64,000 nt of DNA, taken from contig DUBB01000043.1 of the NCBI GenBank assembly GCA_012960535.1, positions 170,016 through 234,015 of the forward strand. Reading direction: 5' to 3'. The notes under the pieces were generated by a model. It searched no databases and was not told the DNA's origin. It saw nothing but the letters and a program-made list of their open reading frames with translations. This stretch comes from Gammaproteobacteria bacterium (lineage in GTDB: Bacteria > Pseudomonadota > Gammaproteobacteria > Pseudomonadales > Azotimanducaceae). The position numbers and the translations under genes are program-made. Shown piece after piece: positions 18,456 to 26,960 of the stretch; within the stretch, counting starts at the first letter, position 1; every line of letters starts with the position of its first letter.

Positions 18456-19123
18456 GTTGTAACCGGCTCACCTGTTATGACAATACCCGCCCCATCTATC
18501 TTATGGTGTCGATTAATGGAAATCAGCACGGATGTCATCGCTTCTGCTGCTGCCGCATTTGCCAGAGGTCCTGCATGCCAGCCTTTGAGCCCAAGGGCTT
18601 GCACCAGATCAATTACTGTCTGGCGAGCAGCCCGCTTATTACCGGTTACCAGCACATCACAGGCAATTGCATGATCTTCCTGCAGGTGCATAGCGCCTAC
18701 ATTCTGGAAGGCAGACACGACGCTGACATTATCGCCTAAATGCTGCTGGGCCTGCTCGGCTGCAGACCCGGCTTCCGGTAACTGTACCGTACCCACTTTG
18801 GGAGGTACCAAAGGAACGGTGACATCAATCAGAACCTTGCCATCAAGTGCCTGGCTGACTGAATCAAGGGTGCTGAGCTGGTGTGCAAAGGGCACCGTCA
18901 GGACCACTAGGTCAGCGAGTTGTGCAGCACTAACATTATCGTGACCGGTAACATTAAGATCTGGAAATTCAGTGACCAGCTTATTGGCCGCCGCCAGACC
19001 TTTATCCAGGGTACGTGAACCAATGTGTATTTGGAACCCTGCTCGCGACCACTGTCTGGCAAGCCCTCCACCTAAATCTCCAGTACCACCTAAAATGGCA
19101 ATGGATCGAATCTTATCGGTCAT
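18452..19123 (-). CDS. npdG: NADPH-dependent F420 reductase (F420H2:NADP oxidoreductase)
   Basis: A 223-residue Rossmann-fold protein of the Fno/NpdG family, which exchanges hydride between NADP(H) and F420. The dinucleotide motif LGGTGDLGGGLA (11-22) and GSRTLDKG after beta-2 fit NADPH binding. Its place as first gene of the F420 operon supports the call. It probably supplies reduced F420 to the LLM enzymes, since no F420-dependent glucose-6-phosphate dehydrogenase is present in the window. ATG 19123 is preceded by ACAGGAAAGTGAGGAT. This leader is partly duplicated 142 bp upstream. Confidence 0.93.
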   Translation of the reverse strand: MTDKIRSIAILGGTGDLGGGLARQWSRAGFQIHIGSRTLDKGLAAANKLVTEFPDLNVTGHDNVSAAQLADLVVLTVPFAHQLSTLDSVSQALDGKVLIDVTVPLVPPKVGTVQLPEAGSAAEQAQQHLGDNVSVVSAFQNVGAMHLQEDHAIACDVLVTGNKRAARQTVIDLVQALGLKGWHAGPLANAAAAEAMTSVLISINRHHKIDGAGIVITGEPVTT

Positions 19124-19283
19124 ATCCTCACTTTCCTGTAATTAAATAAAAAAAGTTAACTCGTTTATCTGATCCTTGCCCTGCAGACGAGATCCACGCA
19201 AGGCGCTGCATTATTCCCTAAGTATCCCCCGGGAACAACTTAGGGGACAATCGCCGGTCAGTCATATCCCTACTTTCCTGTAA
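19119..19283. repeat. duplicated leader and start region of npdG
   Basis: The 23-bp block at 19119-19141 (start codon plus ribosome site of npdG) recurs at 19261-19283 with 21 of 23 bases identical. The upstream copy also begins a reading frame starting MTD, as npdG does, but it stops after 15 codons. This looks like a partial duplication or decoy start. The region between holds the stem-loop at 19216-19245. Confidence 0.7.
19216..19245. other. stem-loop in the npdG upstream region
   Basis: CCCTAAGT (19216-19223) pairs perfectly with ACTTAGGG (19238-19245) over a 14-nt GC-rich loop that contains CCCCCGGG. It lies in the transcribed leader or promoter region of the F420 operon. No T-run follows, so a regulatory hairpin or protein site is as likely as a terminator. 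Confidence 0.35.
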
Positions 19284-19577
19284 GCCCAAGGATCAAACTT
19301 ATTGGGCTTATGGTGCATAGTTTGGCGAAAAATCCCGCATTAACAACCAGACCACCGAACATTCACGAATCACCGAGAAATCCCTATCCAATCTAAAACG
19401 GGCAGCCGACCCGCTGCTGCAACCATACTAAACCAACTTTGCTACTGGAGTAAAAAACACATGCTTTCGAATTCACAACTCAACGCAACCATCGAACAAT
19501 CGGGATAAACCCGAACAGCCTTGAAGTCGAGCAGCAGTCTGACAACATCCGTACCGCTACGGCATCAGGCAAAGCCC
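19284..19577. other. spacer between TrmY-like gene and npdG leader
   Basis: No convincing gene was seen. A short plus-strand frame near 19461 stops quickly, and no hairpin followed by a T-run was recognised after the TrmY-like gene. The F420 operon promoter probably lies here, but no core promoter could be fixed. Confidence 0.4.
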
Positions 19578-20174
19578 CTAATCCGGTGATTCTACCAATT
19601 GGTGGAGCAAGGTAATGCACTGGGACGCAAACAAAAGTGTTGCACCGAGTGAAACCGTTTTGACACCCTGCCTTTTCATCGAATTGAAGGATTTCCTTGG
19701 CATAGGGACATGATCTGAAAGAATAAATACACTATCAGCACAGAGCTCAGTGCCAGAGGCCGGCTCACCCTTGTGATCCAACAAATAACAGCTGCCCTCA
19801 GCAGCCAGCCTTTTTACCAACCACTCAAAGCTAATGGCTTCAACTTCAATACCATTTGCCGCAGTAATCATCTGGCCCTTATGGAGCTGACTCGCCTCCT
19901 CTAATGCCACTGCACAGGCTGAAAGCAGAGCATATTCATGCAACCCGCCTAAATTTCCTATCCTTGATCCATCGATCAGTAAGGTCCGTGAATAATCCTT
20001 ACTATCTTCCATCACCAAGTACAAACGAGTATCGCGGCGATGACCTTTAGAAATAAACAAAGCGTTAGTAATAATCCCGGCAATAAATTCAACATGCCCT
20101 GGGCTGCCAATAGATGCCAAAAACCGCTTGGGCTCAACAGGGGCACTATGACAACGGACAACAAAAGAAGGCAA
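19578..20174 (-). CDS. TrmY-like SPOUT methyltransferase (DUF358 family)
   Basis: A protein of about 198 residues resembling archaeal TrmY, the SAM-dependent tRNA pseudouridine-54 N1-methyltransferase. Matching stretches are PSFVVRCHSAP at the N-terminus, HVEFIAGIITNALFISKGHR with LYLVMED after it, and the C-terminal trefoil-knot parts FILSDHVPMP (150-159) and VSLGATLLFASQCI (174-187). I chose TTG 20174 because GGAGAG precedes it and the family begins there; the frame also opens at TTG 20243. It lies upstream of the F420 genes on the same strand, divergent from the MFS gene. Recognition is from memory of the family; tRNA activity in a bacterium is inference. Confidence 0.72.
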   Translation of the reverse strand: MPSFVVRCHSAPVEPKRFLASIGSPGHVEFIAGIITNALFISKGHRRDTRLYLVMEDSKDYSRTLLIDGSRIGNLGGLHEYALLSACAVALEEASQLHKGQMITAANGIEVEAISFEWLVKRLAAEGSCYLLDHKGEPASGTELCADSVFILSDHVPMPRKSFNSMKRQGVKTVSLGATLLFASQCITLLHQLVESPD

Positions 20175-20298
20175 GTTCAACTCTCCGGAAGGCCTGTTAA
20201 CAGGTACGGCATTATGGCTGTTTCTTGAATAAACGGAAAACAAAATAACAATCTTTCAGATTAACCCCTACGGCAGGCAAATAAGTTATCATGCTTAA

Positions 20299-21573
20299 GT
20301 GACTTCTTCAGCAACAAACTCTGACGCAGCCGGCAATTACCACCTGACCTGGTACAATCTCAGCAATGCCCTGTGGATGGGTAGCTTCAGCATCCAACAA
20401 CTGCTGGTTATCTGGATTCTTGTGGGTGTACTCGAGCAATCCCCCGAAACTGTCGGCCTGGTACAGTTATTGATCGGTATTCCCGGATTAGTATTCATGC
20501 TATGGGGTGGCTTCATCGGCGATCGGGTAGACGGCAGACAACTCCTGATCCAGACGCATCTGCTCAGCGCCATTCCACCACTATGCCTTGTCGTCATCAT
20601 CTCTTATGGCCAGTTAGGATTAGCCAGCGTCATCGTATTTGCGCTAAGCGCTAATCTTCTCAACAGCGCGTCTAACCCGGCCCGAAATACCATATTGAAT
20701 AGGGTCGCAAAGTCCAGGCTTCAATATGCTATCGGTCTTTCTACTGGAATAGGATCGGTAGCAACTATGATCGGTACCCGGGTTGCAGGAGAGATAGAAA
20801 GCGTGGGTTTATTCAATATTCTAATCTTCCAGGCAGTCTTTTTTGTCATTGGTGCCATTGCTCTCCTGGGCTTACCCAAATACCCCGTTGTCAAACAAAG
20901 CAGCAAAGCCGAGACGACCCAGCATCTGGATGAGGCGCCTACAGCGTCTATGCTGTCTACCATCAAAAATGGTCTACTCTATACCTGGCGCTTCAAATTG
21001 GCCAGAGACCTGGTCGCTCTCAACTTTTTTTCCAGTTTCTTTAATGCAGGTGCCTGGCTGGTCGCCATTCCTTTTATCATCAGTCGGGTATACCAGGGTG
21101 ATGCCCTGCTCTTGGCAAACATCACGGTCATCTTCTACTTTGGTTCGCTGATTGCAAATTTTGGACTGCTGCGATTTATGCCATTGGCCAGGCCAGGAAG
21201 ACTCTATTTAATCATGCAACTCAGTAGAATCTTTGTACTTCTGCTCATTTGGATCCAACCTCATATCAGCGTATTCTGGTTCGCCGCTGCTTACTGGGGC
21301 TTTAATATGGGTGTAACAAACACCACATCGCGGCTGATGGTGCAAGAAATTGCCCTGCCTGAATACCGTTCCCGGTTGATGTCGGTTTATACTCTGGGCC
21401 TGATGAGTGCAGCACCGGTTGGCTCTCTCGTGCTCGGTTTTGTGATTGGCCAGTTTGGTTCACTAAATGCCCTGATACCGGGCATGATTTCATCCGTTAT
21501 CATCTTCTGGATCGGTTATCACTATACTGCGATATGGCAGTATAAAAGCCCAACTGAACCGCTTTATGAATAA
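20299..21573 (+). CDS. MFS transporter
   Basis: A 424-residue inner-membrane protein with about 12 hydrophobic segments. WGGFIGDRVDGRQLL after the second segment is the MFS loop 2-3 motif. The overall pattern resembles the MFS_3 group that includes enterobactin-type exporters. It starts at GTG 20299, because a stop codon lies immediately upstream in frame. Divergent from the TrmY-like gene, sharing a 124-nt spacer. Substrate unknown; drug or small-metabolite efflux is plausible. Confidence 0.88.
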   Translation: MTSSATNSDAAGNYHLTWYNLSNALWMGSFSIQQLLVIWILVGVLEQSPETVGLVQLLIGIPGLVFMLWGGFIGDRVDGRQLLIQTHLLSAIPPLCLVVIISYGQLGLASVIVFALSANLLNSASNPARNTILNRVAKSRLQYAIGLSTGIGSVATMIGTRVAGEIESVGLFNILIFQAVFFVIGAIALLGLPKYPVVKQSSKAETTQHLDEAPTASMLSTIKNGLLYTWRFKLARDLVALNFFSSFFNAGAWLVAIPFIISRVYQGDALLLANITVIFYFGSLIANFGLLRFMPLARPGRLYLIMQLSRIFVLLLIWIQPHISVFWFAAAYWGFNMGVTNTTSRLMVQEIALPEYRSRLMSVYTLGLMSAAPVGSLVLGFVIGQFGSLNALIPGMISSVIIFWIGYHYTAIWQYKSPTEPLYE

Positions 21574-22267
21574 AAATGTTAGTGATCACCAACTTGTAAT
21601 AGCCCTATACTTGTACATTTAAAGATTAGATTAATGTTTTCCACAAAATCTGTGGATAACTCTGGTGATAACTTCTCTAATACACGCCAAACCCTGCAAC
21701 AATCCTGCTATTATGTTATTGATCAAATTTTAACCAATTTATAATAAATTATTAAAAATCAATAACTTATATAGACTCCTAAGTTTGATTTATGAACTTA
21801 TTCAGATTCTTTCAATATATGGGGTCAGATGTGCATAACTTAACAGTAATCCTTTGAATATCCACACATAATAAGTGAAAATGACTTCTCGGGCTCGAAT
21901 TTCGACCACTGACCCCAACCTATTTTTCAATAAGATGACTAAAATCAGAGGATTACGGTAGATAATTTTTAGTCATGCTTTTTTAAAAATAAAGCCCTGA
22001 AATGCCTTCCGTGCGCTAACCCGTGAAAGACCACCTGATTTACGATGCCACCCTGCTCAGATAGCTGAGTCCAACCAGATAATTCAGCATCAGCCCGGGT
22101 TTTATGCCAGATTGTTCACTTTTACTTAACCTAGGATAAGGATAGAATCCAGCGCTTACTGCACTTGCACTAAGTCATTTCCTTATCTGGGATTTCCTTT
22201 TTATACGGATACAGGCACTAGCGAAGCGTTATCAGTCAACTACCCCTTAAGAAAATTCGAGAGTGCC
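21574..22267. other. AT-rich intergenic region with an inverted TGGGGTCAG repeat
   Basis: This 694-bp gap is clearly more AT-rich than its surroundings in its first half and has no supportable gene. TGGGGTCAG (21820-21828) and its exact complement CTGACCCCA (21909-21917) form inverted arms 80 bp apart. The same 9-mer occurs in the decayed region at 37212-37220. It may be a small non-coding repeat element; no transposase is seen. Confidence 0.4.
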
Positions 22268-23149
22268 ATGTTTCACGCCAATTCAGCGCCAGCATCACAA
22301 ACCTACTACTCGCAGAGATTACGGATGCATTACCTGGATTGGGGCAATCCTGCTAAGCCAACTGTTCTACTCGTTCACGGTATTCAGGATCACTGCCACA
22401 ACTGGGATTGGACGGCTGAAGTCTTAAAGACGGATTATCATGTGGTCACACCTGACCTGCGTGGCCATGGCGATTCCGAATGGAATCGGGGATCAGCCTA
22501 CAACCTCCTGGATTATGTTTTCGACATTGCCCAATTAGTGGATCAGCGAGGCTTGTCCCCTTGCCATATTGTTGGCCATTCCATGGGGGGTACGGTGGCC
22601 AGTATATTTGCCAGTTTGTTCCCAGAGAAAACCTTAAGTCTGACTTCCATTGAAGGTGTCGGAATCTATTGGCAGAATTTACCGCAGCCGGGTTCCATTT
22701 CAGCTACGCTGCGGCAGTGGGCTCAAGACACTCGTAGTCTCGCCGGTAGAATACCGAAACGCTATCCAGACTTTGCCTCTGCTTTGCAAAGACTGATGAC
22801 ATCTAACCCGCATTTATCTGAACAACGAGCGCACCACCTGACCGCCCACGGCACCAATCAAAATGAAGACGGTAGTTTCAGTTGGAAGTTTGATAACTAT
22901 ACTCATTCGCAGCCATCAAGCCGGTTATCTACCCATGACATGATCGAGCTTTGGCAACAAATAAATTGTCCTGCTCTGCTCATGAATGCCAGGCAAGGTT
23001 TTGAACATCGTATCGGACAAGATGAAACAGCGAGTCATTTTAAGCATTTAACGGCCCTTAATATTGATCAGGCTGGCCACTGGCTTCATCACGATCAGTT
23101 TGATCAATTTATCCAGGAACTGAAACGATTTCTGGCAAACTCAACCTGA
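22268..23149 (+). CDS. alpha/beta hydrolase
   Basis: A 293-residue alpha/beta-hydrolase-fold enzyme. VLLVHGIQD (34-42) gives the oxyanion loop, DLRGHGDSEW follows, the nucleophile elbow GHSMGG puts Ser105 at the active site, and His271 in DQAGHW is the general base. The family includes esterases, epoxide hydrolases and C-C hydrolases; the Ser nucleophile rules out an Asp-type epoxide hydrolase or dehalogenase. Cytoplasmic, no signal peptide. Single gene with its own leader after the AT-rich gap. Substrate unknown. Confidence 0.9.
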   Translation: MFHANSAPASQTYYSQRLRMHYLDWGNPAKPTVLLVHGIQDHCHNWDWTAEVLKTDYHVVTPDLRGHGDSEWNRGSAYNLLDYVFDIAQLVDQRGLSPCHIVGHSMGGTVASIFASLFPEKTLSLTSIEGVGIYWQNLPQPGSISATLRQWAQDTRSLAGRIPKRYPDFASALQRLMTSNPHLSEQRAHHLTAHGTNQNEDGSFSWKFDNYTHSQPSSRLSTHDMIELWQQINCPALLMNARQGFEHRIGQDETASHFKHLTALNIDQAGHWLHHDQFDQFIQELKRFLANST

Positions 23150-23376
23150 AAGGCAGCTTCAATTACTAACGCTAGACTGCAGGCTACTGCATTCGGCAGG
23201 CAAGCAGTATACAGGTGAGCGAAACAAGGTGAGCAGGCAGGCATCAACCTGGTTTATTTGCCACTGAGCTTCACCAGCCGTTTCTGGTTTGCTTCAACAC
23301 ACCCACTACTATCAATAAAAAGTCCGTTACCCGGCGGCTATTGTAAGTCACCAGCATCCCGGTGGTGCTCTCGAAT

Positions 23377-25215
23377 TTAACCCAATTCCTTGATTGCCCT
23401 GTGGGCCATCATCATGGCGTATATCGCATCAGAACCCGCGGCTGAGTCAGTATTGGCTACGGTAATACGGCCAAATGGCTGCCGCCCTATTCTTGTTGAG
23501 TCTCCAGGTCCAGCAATAGTGTAGCCATGCGCCCATCGATTGACGGTAATACTCGCAACATCCCTGTCAAAATCAAACAATGCCCTCGGCAACATACCAT
23601 GCAGGTGAGCCCTGATCTCCAGCTCATAATCTTTGAATTTCAAACCCAGCATTTTGAATCTAGCTTCACGAAACTGCTCAAGCCTGGGGGCGCCAACAGT
23701 TTCGCCATAGGGGCAGCTGATCATCTGAATGACGCAAGGGTCATCAGGGGTCCTGGTGTACTCATAGCCACCCATGCTAACCGGGAAGTCCATCAAAACT
23801 GCCTGATGCATATTACCAGGTGACATGGCCATGCCAATTTCCATTTCCTTAATAGCCCTCCAATTTCTTAAACCCACTGTAGTGTATTGCAATGGACTCT
23901 TAGACTGCAGCCTTAGCGCCGCAGCTTGATCTTCTGGAAGATCGGAAACAATATGCGGAATAATCATGTTGTAACAGGCCATCACCACACCGGCGGCTTT
24001 TACCTGGTACGAGCGGTTGTCATTGATGTAATTGACAACAACATCGCTCGAATTTTCCGGCTCACCCCCATGGTAGATGTCAACTGCAGTGCTGTTTAAC
24101 CTCACCCGCACTGCGTTGCTGGATTTATCCAGTTCTGCATAATTAAACTTTGATAATACAAGCGCTTCAGCGCTATGGCCTGTACCTATATCAGGAATCA
24201 TTTTTTTCACCAAAGCACGTGCAATACTGGCATTGCCATCGGGGAAATGATGAATGTAGGGGTTGTCTTTATCGTATACCGCTTTCTTCACAAAACCCAT
24301 CGCCCCACTGCGTTTAGCATCGCCAATACTCATGAGATCTGCGCCCGAACTTGCCCAGTCCAGGCCTGAATGTCGGGCCATTCTCAACACGCCGGGGTCA
24401 TCAACACCCAGGGTATTCTTCAGGTAATCAAAGTAGGAGTGAGTCTCAATGTAGTTCTTTAATTTCTCTTTTGGCACTTTTATGGCCTGCACTGAGCCAT
24501 TCAGCACACGAACTAACTGTTTTCTGCCTGCATCGCTTAACGGCGCCTGCTGTGCAGCTTCCTCGTTGGATATCTTTGCACCCAATAACCCCTCAACGTA
24601 ATTTGGATAATTGCAAAAAGGGTGCCTGACGACCTTATCCTGACCAAATATTTCTTTATTAAAGTAAGTAACCGCACCCAGATTATTCCTTTCATAGAAA
24701 CCAGTGTCATAGGCTGTTTTAAAGCGATTCAGATCGACACCAATATCTTTCAGCAGATTATGGACTACTTTATCCGCATGCAGGGGTTCGACCAGTGTCT
24801 GTGAACCGCCATAGCTTAAGCGTAACTGACCATTAATCACGTGTTCATTACGCTTTGCATGCCCGCCAAAATCATCATGATTATCGAGGATTAGCACCCG
24901 CTTGTCTTTGCCATACTTCTGCTGATAGAAATAAGCCGCTGATAAGCCGCTGATTCCTCCACCAACAACAACCAGATCGTAGGTTTCTCTCAACCTGGTG
25001 GTGGCGCCCCAGTTCGAGCGTTGATTCCAGGCCCGGGCGTGGGCGGATTCATTTGATCCGGGGTGACTCCCCCTGAGACCTGTGAGCGCAGGAGGGTAGT
25101 AGGATGAATCCAGGGTGGCCATAGCAAATTGGCTGGTCGCAGCAAAGGGCAGCACAGAAGTTCCAGCAGCTAGCAGCGTTCCGTTGACAAAATCTCGTCT
25201 GGTGATCTCACCCAT
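23377..25215 (-). CDS. Tat-exported FAD oxidoreductase, spermidine dehydrogenase-like
   Basis: A 612-residue flavoprotein. The N-terminus has a twin-arginine signal (TRRDFVNG, Arg6-Arg7, then a hydrophobic stretch ending ATSQFAMA), so it should fold in the cytoplasm and be exported. LVVVGGGISGLSAAY (81-95) is the FAD dinucleotide motif. YPPALTGLRGSHPGS just before it is typical of bacterial spermidine dehydrogenase-like proteins. GPGDSTRIGRQPFGRITVANTDS near the end fits the FAD-closing motif region (only short parts are diagnostic). It likely oxidises an amine or alcohol in the periplasm. Polyamine as substrate is only a family hint. Confidence 0.82.
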   Translation of the reverse strand: MGEITRRDFVNGTLLAAGTSVLPFAATSQFAMATLDSSYYPPALTGLRGSHPGSNESAHARAWNQRSNWGATTRLRETYDLVVVGGGISGLSAAYFYQQKYGKDKRVLILDNHDDFGGHAKRNEHVINGQLRLSYGGSQTLVEPLHADKVVHNLLKDIGVDLNRFKTAYDTGFYERNNLGAVTYFNKEIFGQDKVVRHPFCNYPNYVEGLLGAKISNEEAAQQAPLSDAGRKQLVRVLNGSVQAIKVPKEKLKNYIETHSYFDYLKNTLGVDDPGVLRMARHSGLDWASSGADLMSIGDAKRSGAMGFVKKAVYDKDNPYIHHFPDGNASIARALVKKMIPDIGTGHSAEALVLSKFNYAELDKSSNAVRVRLNSTAVDIYHGGEPENSSDVVVNYINDNRSYQVKAAGVVMACYNMIIPHIVSDLPEDQAAALRLQSKSPLQYTTVGLRNWRAIKEMEIGMAMSPGNMHQAVLMDFPVSMGGYEYTRTPDDPCVIQMISCPYGETVGAPRLEQFREARFKMLGLKFKDYELEIRAHLHGMLPRALFDFDRDVASITVNRWAHGYTIAGPGDSTRIGRQPFGRITVANTDSAAGSDAIYAMMMAHRAIKELG

Positions 25216-25656
25216 GGACCCTTCCCCTACGTTGTATAGTCACAGCTAACCCGCAACCCTGGGATCCATTCTAGGCCATTAGCCGAAACTGGCAAGTCAA
25301 AGAAAGTTAGTAAAATCCTTTCCGATAGCCCTTTACAATCACCCTGCTCCAATCTGAAAACGCTCTCATCACCGCTTGTTTTCGATAAATGTCTATGCCC
25401 ACCGTCATCCGCGGGAGTGGCATTGGTAGTACCTCACAACACCCTATATCCGGTCACTGCTGGCTGGCCTGGCTCCAGGTGGGGCAAAGGTTAATGGCCA
25501 TCGATCGTTGCCAGCTAAAATTATTCTCCGGATTCTAAATGGGGCCGGAAGGTGTTATGTCACCACACCTTCAGGCCGTCACCTGGTGTCATAACAGGTT
25601 GACTCGCGTGACCATCCCCCGGCAAGCTACGACCTCCATCAGTGAGGCTTTTGACA
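25216..25656. other. spacer ahead of the acyl-CoA dehydrogenase gene
   Basis: No gene is seen between the divergent flavoprotein and acyl-CoA dehydrogenase genes. The right half holds the strong inverted repeat described separately at 25553-25596. Core promoters could not be assigned with confidence. Confidence 0.4.
25553..25596. promoter_or_regulatory. inverted repeat upstream of acyl-CoA dehydrogenase, operator candidate
   Basis: Arms TGTTATGTCACCA (25553-25565) and TGGTGTCATAACA (25584-25596) are complementary at 12 of 13 positions with an 18-bp spacer. The dyad ends 60 bp before the ATG at 25657 and has no following T-run. It could be bound by a dimeric regulator or form an RNA hairpin. 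Regulator unknown. Confidence 0.4.
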
Positions 25657-26823
25657 ATGACAGCACTCGAGGAATTCCGCACAAAGGCAAGAGCATGGCT
25701 GGACCAAAACTGCCCACAAAGCATCAAGGGGCCCGGGGGTGTTCCGGTTGGCGGCAAGAAGTTAGCTGTCAAGGATGTGGACGCAAAGCGCTGGCTCGAT
25801 CTGTGCGCAGGAAAAGGCTATACAGTACCAATGTGGCCGAAGCAGTATGGGGGTGCCGGTCTCAGCAAAGACGAATACCTGATCCTGCTCGAAGAAATGC
25901 GCCGCATCAATGCGAGATCCCCTCTGCAAGGCATGGGCATCGGCCTGATCGGACCCACACTCAACGAATTCGGCACAGCTGATCAAAAACAACGCCACCT
26001 GCCACCTATCGCTCGCGGTGAAATACGCTGGTGTCAGGGTTACAGTGAACCCAACGCTGGTTCAGATCTGGCCAGCCTGCAGACCCGTGCTGTTGCAGAT
26101 AAGGATAATTTTATTATCAATGGTCAGAAAATCTGGACCTCCGGTGCTGATCGTTCGGACTGGATGTTCTGTCTGGCCAGGACCGACCCCAATGCGCCTA
26201 AGCATGAAGGCATCAGCCTGCTGCTGCTTGATATGGACCAGCCCGGTGTAACGACACGCCCTATTCGCTTAATCAGCGGTGACTCTCCTTTCTGTGAAAC
26301 ATTCTTCGACAATGCCATCGCACGAAAGGACGACCTTGTTGGCCCAAAGAACCGTGGCTGGGCAATCGGTAAGAGGCTGTTACAACATGAACGCTCGGGT
26401 ATAAGGATACTGATGGGAGGAGCGGTTAAAACCGCCCCATTGAAAAATCCTTTTCTGCAACTCATCAAGACTTACGGCGCCGACAGCGCTCTTACCAACC
26501 AGATTATCCTTCATGAGATGCGCGACAAGGCCTACCGCCTGACCCAGAGCCGTATAGTCGCTGAATCAGTAGACGGTCAAACACCCGGTCCACAAAGCTC
26601 CATCATGGAACTGGTGACAGCCGAATTGGAAAAGGAAGATGCCAACATCAAGGCCTTGCTTCGCGGATTTCAGGGACTCGGCTGGGAAGGTGAAGGCTTT
26701 ACAGAAGCAGAAATCGCAGCAACACGCCACTATTTCAGCGTCAAGCGGCGCTCTATCGCTCGCGGTTCCAACGAGGTGCAACGTAATATCATCGCTAAAC
26801 GTGTCCTTGGTTTACCGGATTGA
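25657..26823 (+). CDS. acyl-CoA dehydrogenase
   Basis: A 388-residue flavoprotein of the acyl-CoA dehydrogenase superfamily that introduces a 2,3 double bond into an acyl-CoA thioester. QGYSEPNAGSDLASLQ is the FAD/substrate loop, INGQKIWTSGAD follows, and the C-terminus carries IARGSNEVQRNIIAKRVLG, typical of FadE-like proteins; the last motif is quoted only in part as diagnostic. ATG 25657 (MTALEEF) is preferred over GTG 25642. It is alone, convergent with a GNAT gene. Chain-length specificity is unknown; steroid- or branched-acid-type FadE relatives have a similar look. Confidence 0.9.
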   Translation: MTALEEFRTKARAWLDQNCPQSIKGPGGVPVGGKKLAVKDVDAKRWLDLCAGKGYTVPMWPKQYGGAGLSKDEYLILLEEMRRINARSPLQGMGIGLIGPTLNEFGTADQKQRHLPPIARGEIRWCQGYSEPNAGSDLASLQTRAVADKDNFIINGQKIWTSGADRSDWMFCLARTDPNAPKHEGISLLLLDMDQPGVTTRPIRLISGDSPFCETFFDNAIARKDDLVGPKNRGWAIGKRLLQHERSGIRILMGGAVKTAPLKNPFLQLIKTYGADSALTNQIILHEMRDKAYRLTQSRIVAESVDGQTPGPQSSIMELVTAELEKEDANIKALLRGFQGLGWEGEGFTEAEIAATRHYFSVKRRSIARGSNEVQRNIIAKRVLGLPD

Positions 26824-26960
26824 TCGGCTAGGCCACTTCTGCCCGGTTTTACCAAGCATGCACTTTCAAGTCCCTCCAGAATAGTGCCCGGGCGACGCTT
26901 GAAACGAGTGTTCTCATTCAATCGGTTGTAATACCAGCAAGTGCAGCTTCTGTCCTGATC

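Noticed and set aside
19461..19577. Short plus-strand frame starting at ATG 19461 as a gene
   Set aside because: It stops after 15 codons and other frames read only as fragments without homology.
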